Source of the DNA: Pseudomonadota bacterium
GTDB taxonomy: Bacteria; Pseudomonadota; Gammaproteobacteria; Burkholderiales; Thiobacteraceae
Direction: 5' to 3'
DNA length: 64,000 nt
Assembly: GCA_021812385.1 (NCBI GenBank)
Contig: JAKANO010000002.1
Span: 62,001-126,000, forward strand
Shown here in pieces: positions 1-10,403 of this stretch (positions within the stretch are counted from its first letter, which is position 1; every line of letters starts with the position of its first letter). The position numbers and the translations under genes were made by a program. Under the pieces are notes generated by a model, which saw only the letters and a program-made list of their open reading frames with translations, had not been told where the DNA came from and searched no databases.

Positions 1-1359
1 CGACTCTTCCGGAAAATAAAACAGCGCCAGCAGCTGCCCCAAGTTATGAAACATGGAACAGATAAAGGCCTCTTCTGCATCCTTGACCAGCGCCTTCGCC
101 GCCATTTCGCGCGCCAGCATGCCGGCGTAGAGCACCTTGACGAACTCCTCTTTCAGCTGTTGCGCATGCCCTTTATTCTGCATGTTTTCGAACATCATCA
201 AGCTCAAGGAGATGGAGCGCACTGAATCGAACCCGAGAATCACCACGGCGCGCGACACGGTGCTGATCGAGCCGCCGCCGATATGGTTGTAGAGCGCCGC
301 ATTGACCAGTTTCAACAACTTGTTGGTCAAAGCAAAATCCTTGAGGATGTTGTTGGATAGCTTGTTGACGCTTTCCTTGTCCGAGGCGGTAATGCGGTTG
401 ATCGAACCGATCGCCTCGGATAAGGCCGGGAAATCGCTTTTATGGCGCATGCGCCGCAGTAAAAACTCCAGGGTGCTTTGTTTGCTATCGCTACTGGTTT
501 TGGGTAGCTCAGGCGCGTCGGGCGAGAGATAAAGCTCCAGCGCATTTTTCATCTGCGCGGCATCGTCGAAGCGTTGCGACGGATCCTTGCGCAGCGATTT
601 CAGGATGATGTCGTCAAGCCTTTCGTCGATTTTCGCATTATGCTTCGACGGCCCCACAATGCTGTCGCTGACGATGCGCCGCATCACATCGTGGATATTT
701 TTGCCGCCTACCGCATGTTTCCCGGTGAGGAGTTCGTACCACATCATGCCGAAGGAAAAGAGGTCCGATTTAGGGCCGAATTCCTCATTTGCGATGTACT
801 CCGGCGCCATATACGCCGGCGTCCCCATCAAATAGCCGGATTTAGCCTCCTGATTATCGATGCGCCCCGCCACGCCGAAGTCCATCACCCGCGCAATACC
901 ATTCGCCCCGAGCAAAATGTTGGAGGGTTTGATGTCGCGATGGACAATCCCTTGCGCATGAGCATAAGCGATGGCATCCAAGATTTGCACCGCCAACTCC
1001 GCCCCCCGCGCAGGCGCGACCGGGCCTTCATCCTTGAGTACTTGGGCTAAGGTCGGGCCATCGACGAACTCGAATACCAAGTAAGGCTGACCGCCATGCT
1101 CCCCGGCATCGAACAGCGTCACGATATTGGGATGCTGCAAGCGGCTGACGGTGCGCGCTTCGGCCAAGAGGCTTTGCATATTCGCCGCCGGATCGGCGGA
1201 TGATGCAAATTGCAGCGTTTTAATCGCGACCTCACGATCCAGATGCGGATCGTGCGCCAGATACACTTCGCTTTGACTGCCCTTCCCCAGCAGTCGAATC
1301 AAGCGGAAACGACCGATCGAGGCGGGAACATTTGCGATGGAAGTTGCGCTAGCTTGCAT
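1..1359 (-). CDS. Serine/threonine protein kinase fused to HDOD domain (partial)
   Basis: The reading frame is open from an ATG at 1359 to the window's left edge, so the C-terminus is missing (453 codons seen). The N-terminal half is a Hanks-type kinase, residues about 17-280. It has a glycine-rich loop (LGKGSQSEV, about 24-32), the VAIK lysine (about 47), the catalytic loop HRDIKPSN (140-147), DFG (160-162) and MAPE (184-187), so it looks catalytically intact and of the RD type. From about residue 318 the sequence changes to an HDOD domain (SDFPALSEAI..., then a helical stretch with FHNLGQLLALFYF), a non-catalytic relative of HD phosphohydrolases found in signalling proteins. I see no membrane segment in the visible part. 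The gene is divergent from the Tim44-like gene. The kinase call is firm; substrate and input are unknown. Confidence 0.9.
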   Translation of the reverse strand, partial: MQASATSIANVPASIGRFRLIRLLGKGSQSEVYLAHDPHLDREVAIKTLQFASSADPAANMQSLLAEARTVSRLQHPNIVTLFDAGEHGGQPYLVFEFVDGPTLAQVLKDEGPVAPARGAELAVQILDAIAYAHAQGIVHRDIKPSNILLGANGIARVMDFGVAGRIDNQEAKSGYLMGTPAYMAPEYIANEEFGPKSDLFSFGMMWYELLTGKHAVGGKNIHDVMRRIVSDSIVGPSKHNAKIDERLDDIILKSLRKDPSQRFDDAAQMKNALELYLSPDAPELPKTSSDSKQSTLEFLLRRMRHKSDFPALSEAIGSINRITASDKESVNKLSNNILKDFALTNKLLKLVNAALYNHIGGGSISTVSRAVVILGFDSVRSISLSLMMFENMQNKGHAQQLKEEFVKVLYAGMLAREMAAKALVKDAEEAFICSMFHNLGQLLALFYFPEES

Positions 1360-1478
1360 TGTGTATCAATCGAATAAGTGATTATGGCGAATAAGCGCCT
1401 ATGGCCCATTCACCACGGGCAGCGATGCAATTCTGTTACTATAAGGTCTTATATCGACCGTTATCCCCGGAGCTTTAA

Positions 1479-2285
1479 ATGAAAAAATTCCTTATGTTAG
1501 CCCTCGTCATACTCACCAGTACCAGCATCTTAACGACGGATGCCTACGCCAAGCGTTTTGGTGGCGGCAAGAGCTTTGGCAAACAGCGCGAACAAGTAAC
1601 GCAGCCGGCAAGCCCACGGCCCGCCGGGCAGCCGATTGCACCCGCGCCGGCGGGCGGCAGGTCTTGGCTCGGGCCGCTGGCCGGTTTGGCTGCCGGTGGC
1701 TTACTGGCTTCAATGTTCATGGGTCACGGTTTCGACGGTTTGAAGATGTTCGATATCTTATTGATGGTCGGCTTGGGCGTCGGGGTTTATTTCCTATTCC
1801 GTCGCATGCGCCAAACACAACCGCTGCAATATGCCGGCATGCCCCAGCCAGTCGCGCCACTGCCACAAGGATATGCGGGCAGCGCAGCCAGCCCTGCCGT
1901 GCCTGCAACGCGACCGGATTGGTTCGAAGATGAACCGTTTCTGCGCGCCGCCAAGGGCCACTTCATTCGTTTGCAAGAAGCCTATGACCGCGGCGATTTG
2001 CAAGACATCCGCGAATACACGACACCGGAAGTTTTCGCTGAAATCCAACTGCAATTGCAAGAGCGCGGCAGTGCCAAGAATAAAACCGATGTGCTGCAAT
2101 TAAACGCCGACATGCTTAACGTCGTCACCGAAGACAATTTAGTCATCGCCAGCGTGCGTTTCAGCGGTCTTATCCGTGAAGAGGAAGGCGCCGCAGCCAC
2201 GGCGCTAAATGAAGTCTGGCATATCCAAAAATCAGCTACGGATAAAAACGCCAGTTGGTTTGTGGCAGGAATACAGCAAGCCTAA
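1479..2285 (+). CDS. Tim44-like domain membrane protein
   Basis: This 268-residue protein has a signal peptide (MKKFLMLALVIL..., likely cleaved after DAYA) and a Gly/Pro/Gln-rich linker at about 26-60. One or two hydrophobic segments follow (about 64-80 and 91-107). A soluble C-terminal domain (about 145-268), with DWFEDEPFLRAAKGHF and a terminal EVWHIQKS, matches the bacterial Tim44-like (import inner membrane translocase subunit-like) family. In mitochondria Tim44 tethers the import motor; the bacterial role is unknown. The start at 1479 follows a CGGAG ribosome-binding site. The 119-base divergent gap to the kinase gene should carry promoters for both, but no clear sigma-70 match was seen. 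Confidence 0.8.
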   Translation: MKKFLMLALVILTSTSILTTDAYAKRFGGGKSFGKQREQVTQPASPRPAGQPIAPAPAGGRSWLGPLAGLAAGGLLASMFMGHGFDGLKMFDILLMVGLGVGVYFLFRRMRQTQPLQYAGMPQPVAPLPQGYAGSAASPAVPATRPDWFEDEPFLRAAKGHFIRLQEAYDRGDLQDIREYTTPEVFAEIQLQLQERGSAKNKTDVLQLNADMLNVVTEDNLVIASVRFSGLIREEEGAAATALNEVWHIQKSATDKNASWFVAGIQQA

Positions 2286-2300
2286 AATCAGCCCTGAGAA

Positions 2301-2325
2301 GGTAGCCGGTCTATTGCCGGCTACC
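2301..2325. terminator. Stem-loop between convergent genes
   Basis: A perfect 9-base-pair stem (GGTAGCCGG at 2301-2309 with CCGGCTACC at 2317-2325) closes a 7-base loop. It sits between the convergent ends of the Tim44-like and L,D-transpeptidase genes. No T-run follows on either strand, so it may protect 3' ends rather than act as a classic intrinsic terminator. Confidence 0.5.
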
Positions 2326-2332
2326 CCATCAC

Positions 2333-2827
2333 TCAAGCCTCGATGGTGACCGGCGTTCCCGGCTCTACCCGCTCGAATAGATCCAACATATCGCTATTGC
2401 GCATGCGCACGCAGCCATGCGAACCGGGCGATCCCATCGCAACGCTATCCGGGCTACCGTGAATGTAGATAAAGCGGCGCATGGTATCGACCGAGCCCAA
2501 GCGATTGAAACCGCACTCGCGGCCTGAAAGCCAGAGAATCCGCGTCAAAATCCAATCCCTCTCGGGATATTGCTCCCCCAAGTCCGGTGTATAGATTTCG
2601 CCCGTCGGGCGGCGGCGCACGAATACGCTGTTGACGGGCTGCCCCGCACCGATCTTGGCGCGGATAACATGCTCGCCGCGTGGCGTACAAAAGCTGCCGT
2701 CTTGTTCACCGGCACCGTTGGCAGCGGTCGATACCGCATAGCGCCGTTCCAGGCGTCCGGCCTCGTCCAGCAATTCCAGGCTTTGCTCCGCAATACTGAT
2801 TCGAATTTGTTTCGCCATAAGACACAT
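2333..2827 (-). CDS. L,D-transpeptidase (YkuD family)
   Basis: The product carries the YkuD signature near its C-terminus: HGSPDS followed by SHGCVRM, where the cysteine is the acyl-accepting nucleophile and the nearby histidines complete the site. The family forms 3-3 peptidoglycan cross-links or anchors proteins to the wall. No signal peptide is evident (about 164 residues, starting MCLMAKQIRIS), which is unusual for a periplasmic enzyme but common for short YkuD proteins of this type. I chose the ATG at 2827 because GGGAAA lies about 8 bases upstream; ATG at 2818 (MAKQ) and 2860 are alternatives. The gene is convergent with the Tim44-like gene. Confidence 0.85.
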   Translation of the reverse strand: MCLMAKQIRISIAEQSLELLDEAGRLERRYAVSTAANGAGEQDGSFCTPRGEHVIRAKIGAGQPVNSVFVRRRPTGEIYTPDLGEQYPERDWILTRILWLSGRECGFNRLGSVDTMRRFIYIHGSPDSVAMGSPGSHGCVRMRNSDMLDLFERVEPGTPVTIEA

Positions 2828-2940
2828 TATCGCTTTCCCGCTGGGCGCCAACAATCCCACATTACAAATTCGCTAATTTAATTGGCTCAGCAGCCGATAA
2901 AGATTAATATTTATCAATTACACAAGTGGGGAGACGCCAA

Positions 2941-3747
2941 ATGCGCAAAGCATATAAGCTGGAAAAAATACAGCAAAATCAAAAGTACTGTAAAAACCTG
3001 TGGCTTTCGATGACCCTGCTCGTATTGGCCTTGACTGTCAATGCAAGCCATGCCGCAAACGAACCCACCCTCGTCCTGAGCGACACCTACGACACTCCCT
3101 ACACGACGGTAGCCGGCGACGGCTTCCTCGACCTCGTTGCCAGAGAAAGCTTTCGCCGTGCGGGATTGCATTTGAAAATGGTGCGGGTATCGCCGGAGCG
3201 CGCACTGTTGAATGCCAACGCCGGTATCGAGGATGGCGTTTCGGCGCGCATCGCTGGATTGGAAAAGAACTATCCTAACCTGGTGCGCGTACCGGAAAAA
3301 GTCATGGATTTTCCGTTTGTGGCATTTACCCGACAAGCGAAGTTAAGCAAAGCGCAGTGGGAGACGCTAACGCCGGTCTCGGTGGGGTACATTCAAGGCT
3401 GGAAAATTTTCGAGCAAAACCTCAAGCACGGCACCGCCACCACCGTAGTGGATGACGCGGAACAACTTTTTACCATGCTGGATAAAAACCGCATCGATGT
3501 CGCCTTGTACGAGCGCTGGCTGGGCCTGGCCTTGGCAAAAAAGATGGGCATTAAAAATATTCATGTCATCGAACCCGCGCTCGCGGATCGAGAAATGTTC
3601 ATCTATTTGAATAAGCGCCATGCCGATAAAGTGCCCGCGATCGCCGCCGCCTTGCGCGCACTCAAGGCCGACGGAACTTATACCCGGATTTGCCGCGAAA
3701 AATTCGCACCATTGGCGGCATCCACCGCGCAATGCGAGGTTAAATAA
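2941..3747 (+). CDS. Periplasmic solute-binding protein (amino-acid ABC type, SBP_bac_3 fold)
   Basis: This 268-residue protein has a long N-region, then a hydrophobic core (LWLSMTLLVLALTV) and a probable signal-peptidase site after ASHA. The mature part resembles family 3 solute-binding proteins: TYDTPYTTVAGDGFLDLV at the start, a mid section with hinge-like features and a basic C-terminus with paired cysteines (TRICREKF ... TAQCEVK). The ATG at 2941 is preceded by GGGGAG; an in-frame GTG at 2926 would overlap that site. No ABC permease or ATPase lies nearby. Instead a histidine kinase starts 6 bases after the stop, which suggests (inference) that it serves as a sensory binding protein rather than for uptake. 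Confidence 0.8.
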   Translation: MRKAYKLEKIQQNQKYCKNLWLSMTLLVLALTVNASHAANEPTLVLSDTYDTPYTTVAGDGFLDLVARESFRRAGLHLKMVRVSPERALLNANAGIEDGVSARIAGLEKNYPNLVRVPEKVMDFPFVAFTRQAKLSKAQWETLTPVSVGYIQGWKIFEQNLKHGTATTVVDDAEQLFTMLDKNRIDVALYERWLGLALAKKMGIKNIHVIEPALADREMFIYLNKRHADKVPAIAAALRALKADGTYTRICREKFAPLAASTAQCEVK

Positions 3748-3753
3748 GCACCC

Positions 3754-5241
3754 GTGCTGGCAGCTTTTTCCATGCGCGGTTGGCTGAATAAATTTTCCCC
3801 GCTCGGTTGGCGCATCGTCGCCGCCACTGTCACGTTCAGCACGCTCGTCGCCTTACTGGCTACCGCGTTTCAACTCTATCTCGATTACCGCCACGATCTG
3901 GGGACAATCGAGTCTACCCTCGATCAAGTCGGCAAATCCTACCTGCCCACGATCGGCAACGCCTTGTGGGCGACCAATCGCAAAGAATTGCAAGTTGCCC
4001 TTGATGGCTTGGCGCAGCTGCCGGACGTACGGCATGTTGCAGTCATGGAAGACAACCGCATTTGGGCGCAAGCCGGGCGCCCAAAGTCACAGAACATCCG
4101 CGTACGCGACTATCCCCTAACCCATATCCACCGTGGCGAGAACATCACGATCGGAAATTTGAAAGTGGTAATGGATATGGATAGCGTGTATCAGCGTTTG
4201 CTGGATAAATTCCTGGTGATTCTGGTCAGCAATGGCGTCAAGACTTTCCTCGTCGCGGGCTTTATGTTGTTGCTGTTTCATAGACTGGTCACACGGCACT
4301 TACAGCGTATCGCCGAATATGCGGCGCGCCTCAGCGCCGGCAATCTGCACGAACGGCTCACCCTGGATCGCCCTGTTCATAGCCAAAAGCAATTGGACGA
4401 GTTCGATCGGGTGCTCGAAGGGTTCATCCATATGCAATCCAATCTGGCGGCGGCAGTACAAACGCTGGAGCAAGATATTGTCAAACTGGAACAAGCAGAA
4501 GCGGAAATTCACGAGCTCAACACCGCCTTGGAGCAGCGCGTCGCCGATCGCACCGCACAGCTCGAAGCGGTGAACCGGGAACTGGAAGCCTTCAGCTACT
4601 CCGTCTCGCACGATTTACGCACACCACTGCGCAGTATCGATGGCTTCAGCCAAGCGCTGGCGGAGGACTACGGCGAGCACTTGGATGCGGTCGGCCACGA
4701 TTATCTCAATCGCGTACGGCGTGCGGCACAGCGCATGGGCTTGTTGATCGACGATCTGCTGCGGCTTGCCCGCGTAACCCGCACAGAGATGAAACAGATC
4801 CCCATCGATCTATCCAGCATGACCAAGGAAGTCGTAGCGGATTTACAAAAGCACAAGGGGTATTGCGAGGCGCCGTTTACGGTGCAAGCCGGCCTAGTGG
4901 CTTACGGCGATCCGGCGTTGCTGCGCATTGTGATGGAAAACTTGCTGGATAATGCCTGGAAATATTCGAGCAAAGTCGACCAGCCCAAGATTGAAGTAGG
5001 CTGCGTGAAGCAAGATGGCCGCAGTGTTTATTTTGTGCGCGATAATGGCGCGGGATTCGACATGGCCTATGTGAATAAGCTGTTCGGCGCATTCCAGCGC
5101 CTGCACCGTGACGAAGATTTTCCCGGCACTGGAGTCGGGCTTGCCACCGTGAAGCGTATCGTGCATCGTCACGGCGGAGAAATCTGGGGAGAAGGCCAAC
5201 CCGGCGTAGGGGCTCTATTTAGTTTCACCCTTGGCAATTGA
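3754..5241 (+). CDS. Membrane sensor histidine kinase (CHASE-like sensor, HAMP, HisKA, HATPase_c)
   Basis: The 495-residue protein has TM1 at about 20-42, a periplasmic sensor of about 110 residues, TM2 at about 153-177 and a HAMP segment at about 180-232. A coiled coil (about 236-275) follows, then a HisKA domain with the phospho-acceptor H286 in SVSHDLRTPLR. The ATPase domain has an N box (MENLLDNAWKYSS), a DNGAGFD box and GTGVGLATVKR. The HisKA type is the one often paired with Rcp1-like regulators. The start used is GTG at 3754; an in-frame ATG at 3772 is an alternative, as neither has a strong ribosome-binding site. The gene follows the binding-protein gene closely and precedes two response regulators, so all four are probably one operon. 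Confidence 0.9.
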   Translation: MLAAFSMRGWLNKFSPLGWRIVAATVTFSTLVALLATAFQLYLDYRHDLGTIESTLDQVGKSYLPTIGNALWATNRKELQVALDGLAQLPDVRHVAVMEDNRIWAQAGRPKSQNIRVRDYPLTHIHRGENITIGNLKVVMDMDSVYQRLLDKFLVILVSNGVKTFLVAGFMLLLFHRLVTRHLQRIAEYAARLSAGNLHERLTLDRPVHSQKQLDEFDRVLEGFIHMQSNLAAAVQTLEQDIVKLEQAEAEIHELNTALEQRVADRTAQLEAVNRELEAFSYSVSHDLRTPLRSIDGFSQALAEDYGEHLDAVGHDYLNRVRRAAQRMGLLIDDLLRLARVTRTEMKQIPIDLSSMTKEVVADLQKHKGYCEAPFTVQAGLVAYGDPALLRIVMENLLDNAWKYSSKVDQPKIEVGCVKQDGRSVYFVRDNGAGFDMAYVNKLFGAFQRLHRDEDFPGTGVGLATVKRIVHRHGGEIWGEGQPGVGALFSFTLGN

Positions 5242-5289
5242 TTAAAAACAAACCGCTGCCTTAGACTGCGGAAAAAATGGGAGATTTAG

Positions 5290-5733
5290 ATGCATAACAA
5301 AATTATTTTGCTGGTGGAAGATAATCCAGACGACGAAACACTCACGCTGCGCGCTTTAAACAAGAATAAAATCATGAATGAGATTATCGTGGCGCGCGAC
5401 GGCGCCGAGGCCTTGGATTATTTGTTCGGCACCGGCGCTTATGCAGGGCGTGATACCACGATACAGCCACAACTGATCCTGCTGGATCTCAAGCTGCCAA
5501 AAATCGATGGCTTGGAAGTCTTGAAGCGCTTGCGCGCCGATCCGCGCACGGCGTTGCAACCCGTAACCGTACTCACGACCTCGAATGAGGAGCGTGACGT
5601 CATTACCAGCTACCAACTCGGCGTGAATAGCTATATCCGCAAGCCGGTGGATTTTGACTCATTCATTGAAGCCGTTCGCCAGCTCGGTTTGTACTGGCTG
5701 GTCCTCAATACGCCCCCACCCACAGGTGCCTAA
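5290..5733 (+). CDS. Single-domain response regulator, Rcp1-like
   Basis: The 147-residue protein is a lone receiver domain: acidic pair in LVEDNPDDE (about 10-15), phospho-acceptor D66 in LILLDLKLP, the Thr of LTTSNEERD (about 96-97), and K118 in IRKPVD. The insertion after helix 2 (LFGTGAYAGRDT) is typical of Rcp1-type regulators that partner phytochrome-like kinases. It has no output domain, so it probably acts by protein contact or as a phosphate relay or sink. GGGAG lies just upstream of the ATG. The gene is 48 bases after the kinase gene and is followed, with 1 base between, by the REC-GGDEF-EAL gene. Confidence 0.92.
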   Translation: MHNKIILLVEDNPDDETLTLRALNKNKIMNEIIVARDGAEALDYLFGTGAYAGRDTTIQPQLILLDLKLPKIDGLEVLKRLRADPRTALQPVTVLTTSNEERDVITSYQLGVNSYIRKPVDFDSFIEAVRQLGLYWLVLNTPPPTGA

Positions 5734-5734
5734 A

Positions 5735-8016
<2,282 letters not shown>

Positions 8017-8026
8017 TCATCGCATC

Positions 8027-8893
8027 ATGAAAGACACCGATCTCGCACGCGCCATCCAAGCCAATGTCAGCACCGCACTCAGCGAAGACTTGGGCGAAGA
8101 CCTGGGTAGCGGCGACCGCACAGCGCAACTCATCCCCGCCGATCGCTTTGCGCGTGCGACGCTGATTGCGCGCGAAGATGCCGTGCTCTGCGGCCGCCCC
8201 TGGTTCGAAGCCTGCTTTACAACGCTCGACCCCAACATCCAAATTTCATGGCGCGTTGATGAAGGCGCCAGCTTTGCCGCCGGTGCGACGCTGTGCGAAA
8301 TCACCGGCAATGCGCGCGCCATTTTAAGCGCCGAGCGCCCCGCGCTGAATTTCCTGCAAACACTCTCCGGCACCGCCAGCATGACGCGGCGCTATGTGCA
8401 GGCAATTGCAGGCACCGGCGCCGTCATCATGGATACGCGCAAGACCTTGCCGGGATTGCGTCTGGCGCAAAAATACGCGGTTAAAATCGGCGGCGGTGCA
8501 AACCAGCGCATCGGGCTATTCGATGGCGTGCTGATCAAGGAAAATCATATCGCCGCGGCTGGCAGCATCGGCGCGGCCCTGGCTGCCGCGCAGCAACAAA
8601 CGCCGCAAGAAATTTCGATCCAAATCGAAGTCGAATCACTGGCCGAACTGGAGCAAGCCTTGCAAGCGGGCGCGCAACTCATCCTGTTGGATAATTTCAA
8701 CCTCGATCAATTGCGCGATGCTGTAGACCTGACCAATAAGCGCGCCATCCTGGAGGCTTCGGGCGGCATTACCTTGCAGAATGTGCACGCCATCGCCGAA
8801 ACCGGCGTGGATCGCATCTCCATTGGCAGCTTAACGAAACATGTGCAAGCAGTGGATTTATCGCTGCTGGTTCAGACCGCGCGCACCAACTAA
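8027..8893 (+). CDS. nadC: Nicotinate-nucleotide pyrophosphorylase (quinolinate phosphoribosyltransferase)
   Basis: NadC converts quinolinate and PRPP to nicotinate mononucleotide, CO2 and pyrophosphate in de novo NAD synthesis. The 288-residue product shows the N-terminal sandwich domain (EDLGSGDRTAQL) and the barrel with the family signatures: TRKTLPGLR, QKYAVKIGGGANQR, LIKENHI, IEVES, LLDNF and ASGGITL. It starts at ATG 8027, as upstream in-frame codons do not match the family. No other nad gene is adjacent. It is convergent with the MFS gene, with only 2 bases between stops. Confidence 0.96.
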   Translation: MKDTDLARAIQANVSTALSEDLGEDLGSGDRTAQLIPADRFARATLIAREDAVLCGRPWFEACFTTLDPNIQISWRVDEGASFAAGATLCEITGNARAILSAERPALNFLQTLSGTASMTRRYVQAIAGTGAVIMDTRKTLPGLRLAQKYAVKIGGGANQRIGLFDGVLIKENHIAAAGSIGAALAAAQQQTPQEISIQIEVESLAELEQALQAGAQLILLDNFNLDQLRDAVDLTNKRAILEASGGITLQNVHAIAETGVDRISIGSLTKHVQAVDLSLLVQTARTN

Positions 8894-8895
8894 GC

Positions 8896-10209
8896 TTAAC
8901 TCGCTGCCCCCATTCCATGCAGTCGCAAAGCCGTTCTCCGCCCACGCCTGACATCGACTCCCAGCAATACGCCTAAACCGATCATAAAATATACGCCGGT
9001 AATCAGCATGGCCAAGCGATGATTACCGGCGCTGATCCAGACCGTTATCCCATAAGTAATCGGCCCCAAGATAGACGACAGTTTGACCGCCAGGCCCCAT
9101 AGCCCGAAAAATTCGGCGCGATGCGACTTGGGACTTAAATAGCCGACGAGTGCGCGCCCCGCGGATTGCGAAGCCCCCAAGCAAAGTCCGGCGATATTGG
9201 CGGCGAACCAAAAGCGCGCTGACGTTGTGGCGCTGTAGGCCAGCAGGATCATGCCTAGCCAGGCAAGCAATGTCAGCGCAATTGAAACTTTGTGCCCAAG
9301 GCGATCTTGCACGAATCCGAATCCCAATGCGCCCAAGGCGGCGGTGACGTTGACAATCAAAATCAATTGGATCGTATGTCGCGTATCGAAATGCATGGCT
9401 TGTTGCGCATACACCGCCGCGAGCGCGATGACGGCCATAATTCCGGCTTGGTAAAACACAATGCAGAGTAAAAATCGCGTCAGATCTTGAAATTGTTTTA
9501 GCTGGCGCAGGCTTTGCAATAAACGCGCATAGGCGCTGATGGTTTGGCTTATTTGCAGAGGACGCCGCACGGATCGTTCGCGCAACAGCAAAAAGGTCGG
9601 CAGTGATGAAATAGCAAATAAGCCGGCGGTGATCAGCATGACACCAGGAACAAACTGCGTGGACCCGCCTCCTACGGCTTGGATCTGCTCCACATAAGCC
9701 AAAGCCATGAGCAATGCGACAATCCCGCCGAGATAACCCACGCCCCAACCTAACCCCGAAATACGGCCTAAGGCGCGCCCGCGTGCCAATTCCGGTAAAA
9801 ATGCGGCAATCAGATTCTCGCCTGTGCCGAAGAAAAAATTACTGATCGCGATCAACAGCATGGCCCAGCCGATCTGTCCGGGCTGCGGCAATGCGAGCGC
9901 GGCCGTAGCGAGCACGCAGCCTACCGTGGTCAGTCCCAACAAGCGTTTCTTCGCGCCGCTCACGTCGGCAAACGCCCCAAGCAAGGGTGCGCTTAACATA
10001 ATGGAAAAATAGGAAACTGCGAGTGCCGCGCCCCATGCGAAACTCGCCCAGCTGGCATTGCCTGCGATGACCGCCACGAAATAGGCGTTGTACACGGCAG
10101 TGATCACCACCGTGGTGTAGCCGGAGTTGGCGAAGTCGTACATGGCCCAAGCCATGACCTCGCGCCGTTTTACGCCGGGGTTCAGGGAAGCGGATCGTTT
10201 GGCGGGCAA
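8896..10209 (-). CDS. MFS transporter, UMF1 (Atg22-like) family
   Basis: This hydrophobic protein of about 437 residues has roughly 12 membrane segments. Its N-terminal RREVMAWAMYDFANSGYTTVV is the hallmark of the UMF1/Atg22-like branch of the major facilitator superfamily, and FFGTGENLIAAFLPEL and GASQSAGRALVGYL match conserved loops. The substrate is unknown; in fungi Atg22 exports amino acids from the vacuole. The start used is TTG at 10209, which has AGGGAG about 9 bases upstream and keeps the conserved N-terminus. ATG 10155 would remove part of it. A palindromic repeat separates it from thrC upstream. Confidence 0.85.
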   Translation of the reverse strand: MPAKRSASLNPGVKRREVMAWAMYDFANSGYTTVVITAVYNAYFVAVIAGNASWASFAWGAALAVSYFSIMLSAPLLGAFADVSGAKKRLLGLTTVGCVLATAALALPQPGQIGWAMLLIAISNFFFGTGENLIAAFLPELARGRALGRISGLGWGVGYLGGIVALLMALAYVEQIQAVGGGSTQFVPGVMLITAGLFAISSLPTFLLLRERSVRRPLQISQTISAYARLLQSLRQLKQFQDLTRFLLCIVFYQAGIMAVIALAAVYAQQAMHFDTRHTIQLILIVNVTAALGALGFGFVQDRLGHKVSIALTLLAWLGMILLAYSATTSARFWFAANIAGLCLGASQSAGRALVGYLSPKSHRAEFFGLWGLAVKLSSILGPITYGITVWISAGNHRLAMLITGVYFMIGLGVLLGVDVRRGRRTALRLHGMGAAS

Positions 10210-10252
10210 GGGGGTTGCTCCCTTTGCGAAAGGCTACTTACATGAAAAAACA

Positions 10253-10390
10253 TTTCACCACGGAGTACACGGAGTACGCGGAGTTAAAATCGATAACAAA
10301 ACAGGTGCGCGCTGCTGGTAGTTGAATCAGCAGTTGCAGCAATACCTGACTTGTTTTTCCTCCGTGTCCTCTGTGTACTCCGTGGTGAAA
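10253..10390. repeat. Intergenic inverted repeat, ACGGAG-unit type
   Basis: The left arm (10253-10283) and right arm (10360-10390) are 31-base inverted copies with 3 mismatches. Each arm is itself a run of three short units around ACGGAG (CACGGAGTA, CACGGAGTA, CGCGGAG), with a spacer of about 76 bases. It fills the gap between thrC and the MFS gene. The same arm sequence recurs at 42873-42942 and as a solo arm near 56030. Confidence 0.85.
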
Positions 10391-10403
10391 GAATTTAACA
10401 GAT

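Noticed and set aside
10253..10390. CRISPR array or insertion-sequence ends
   Set aside because: Units are about 9 bases, without spacers of regular size, and no transposase or cas gene is present in the window.
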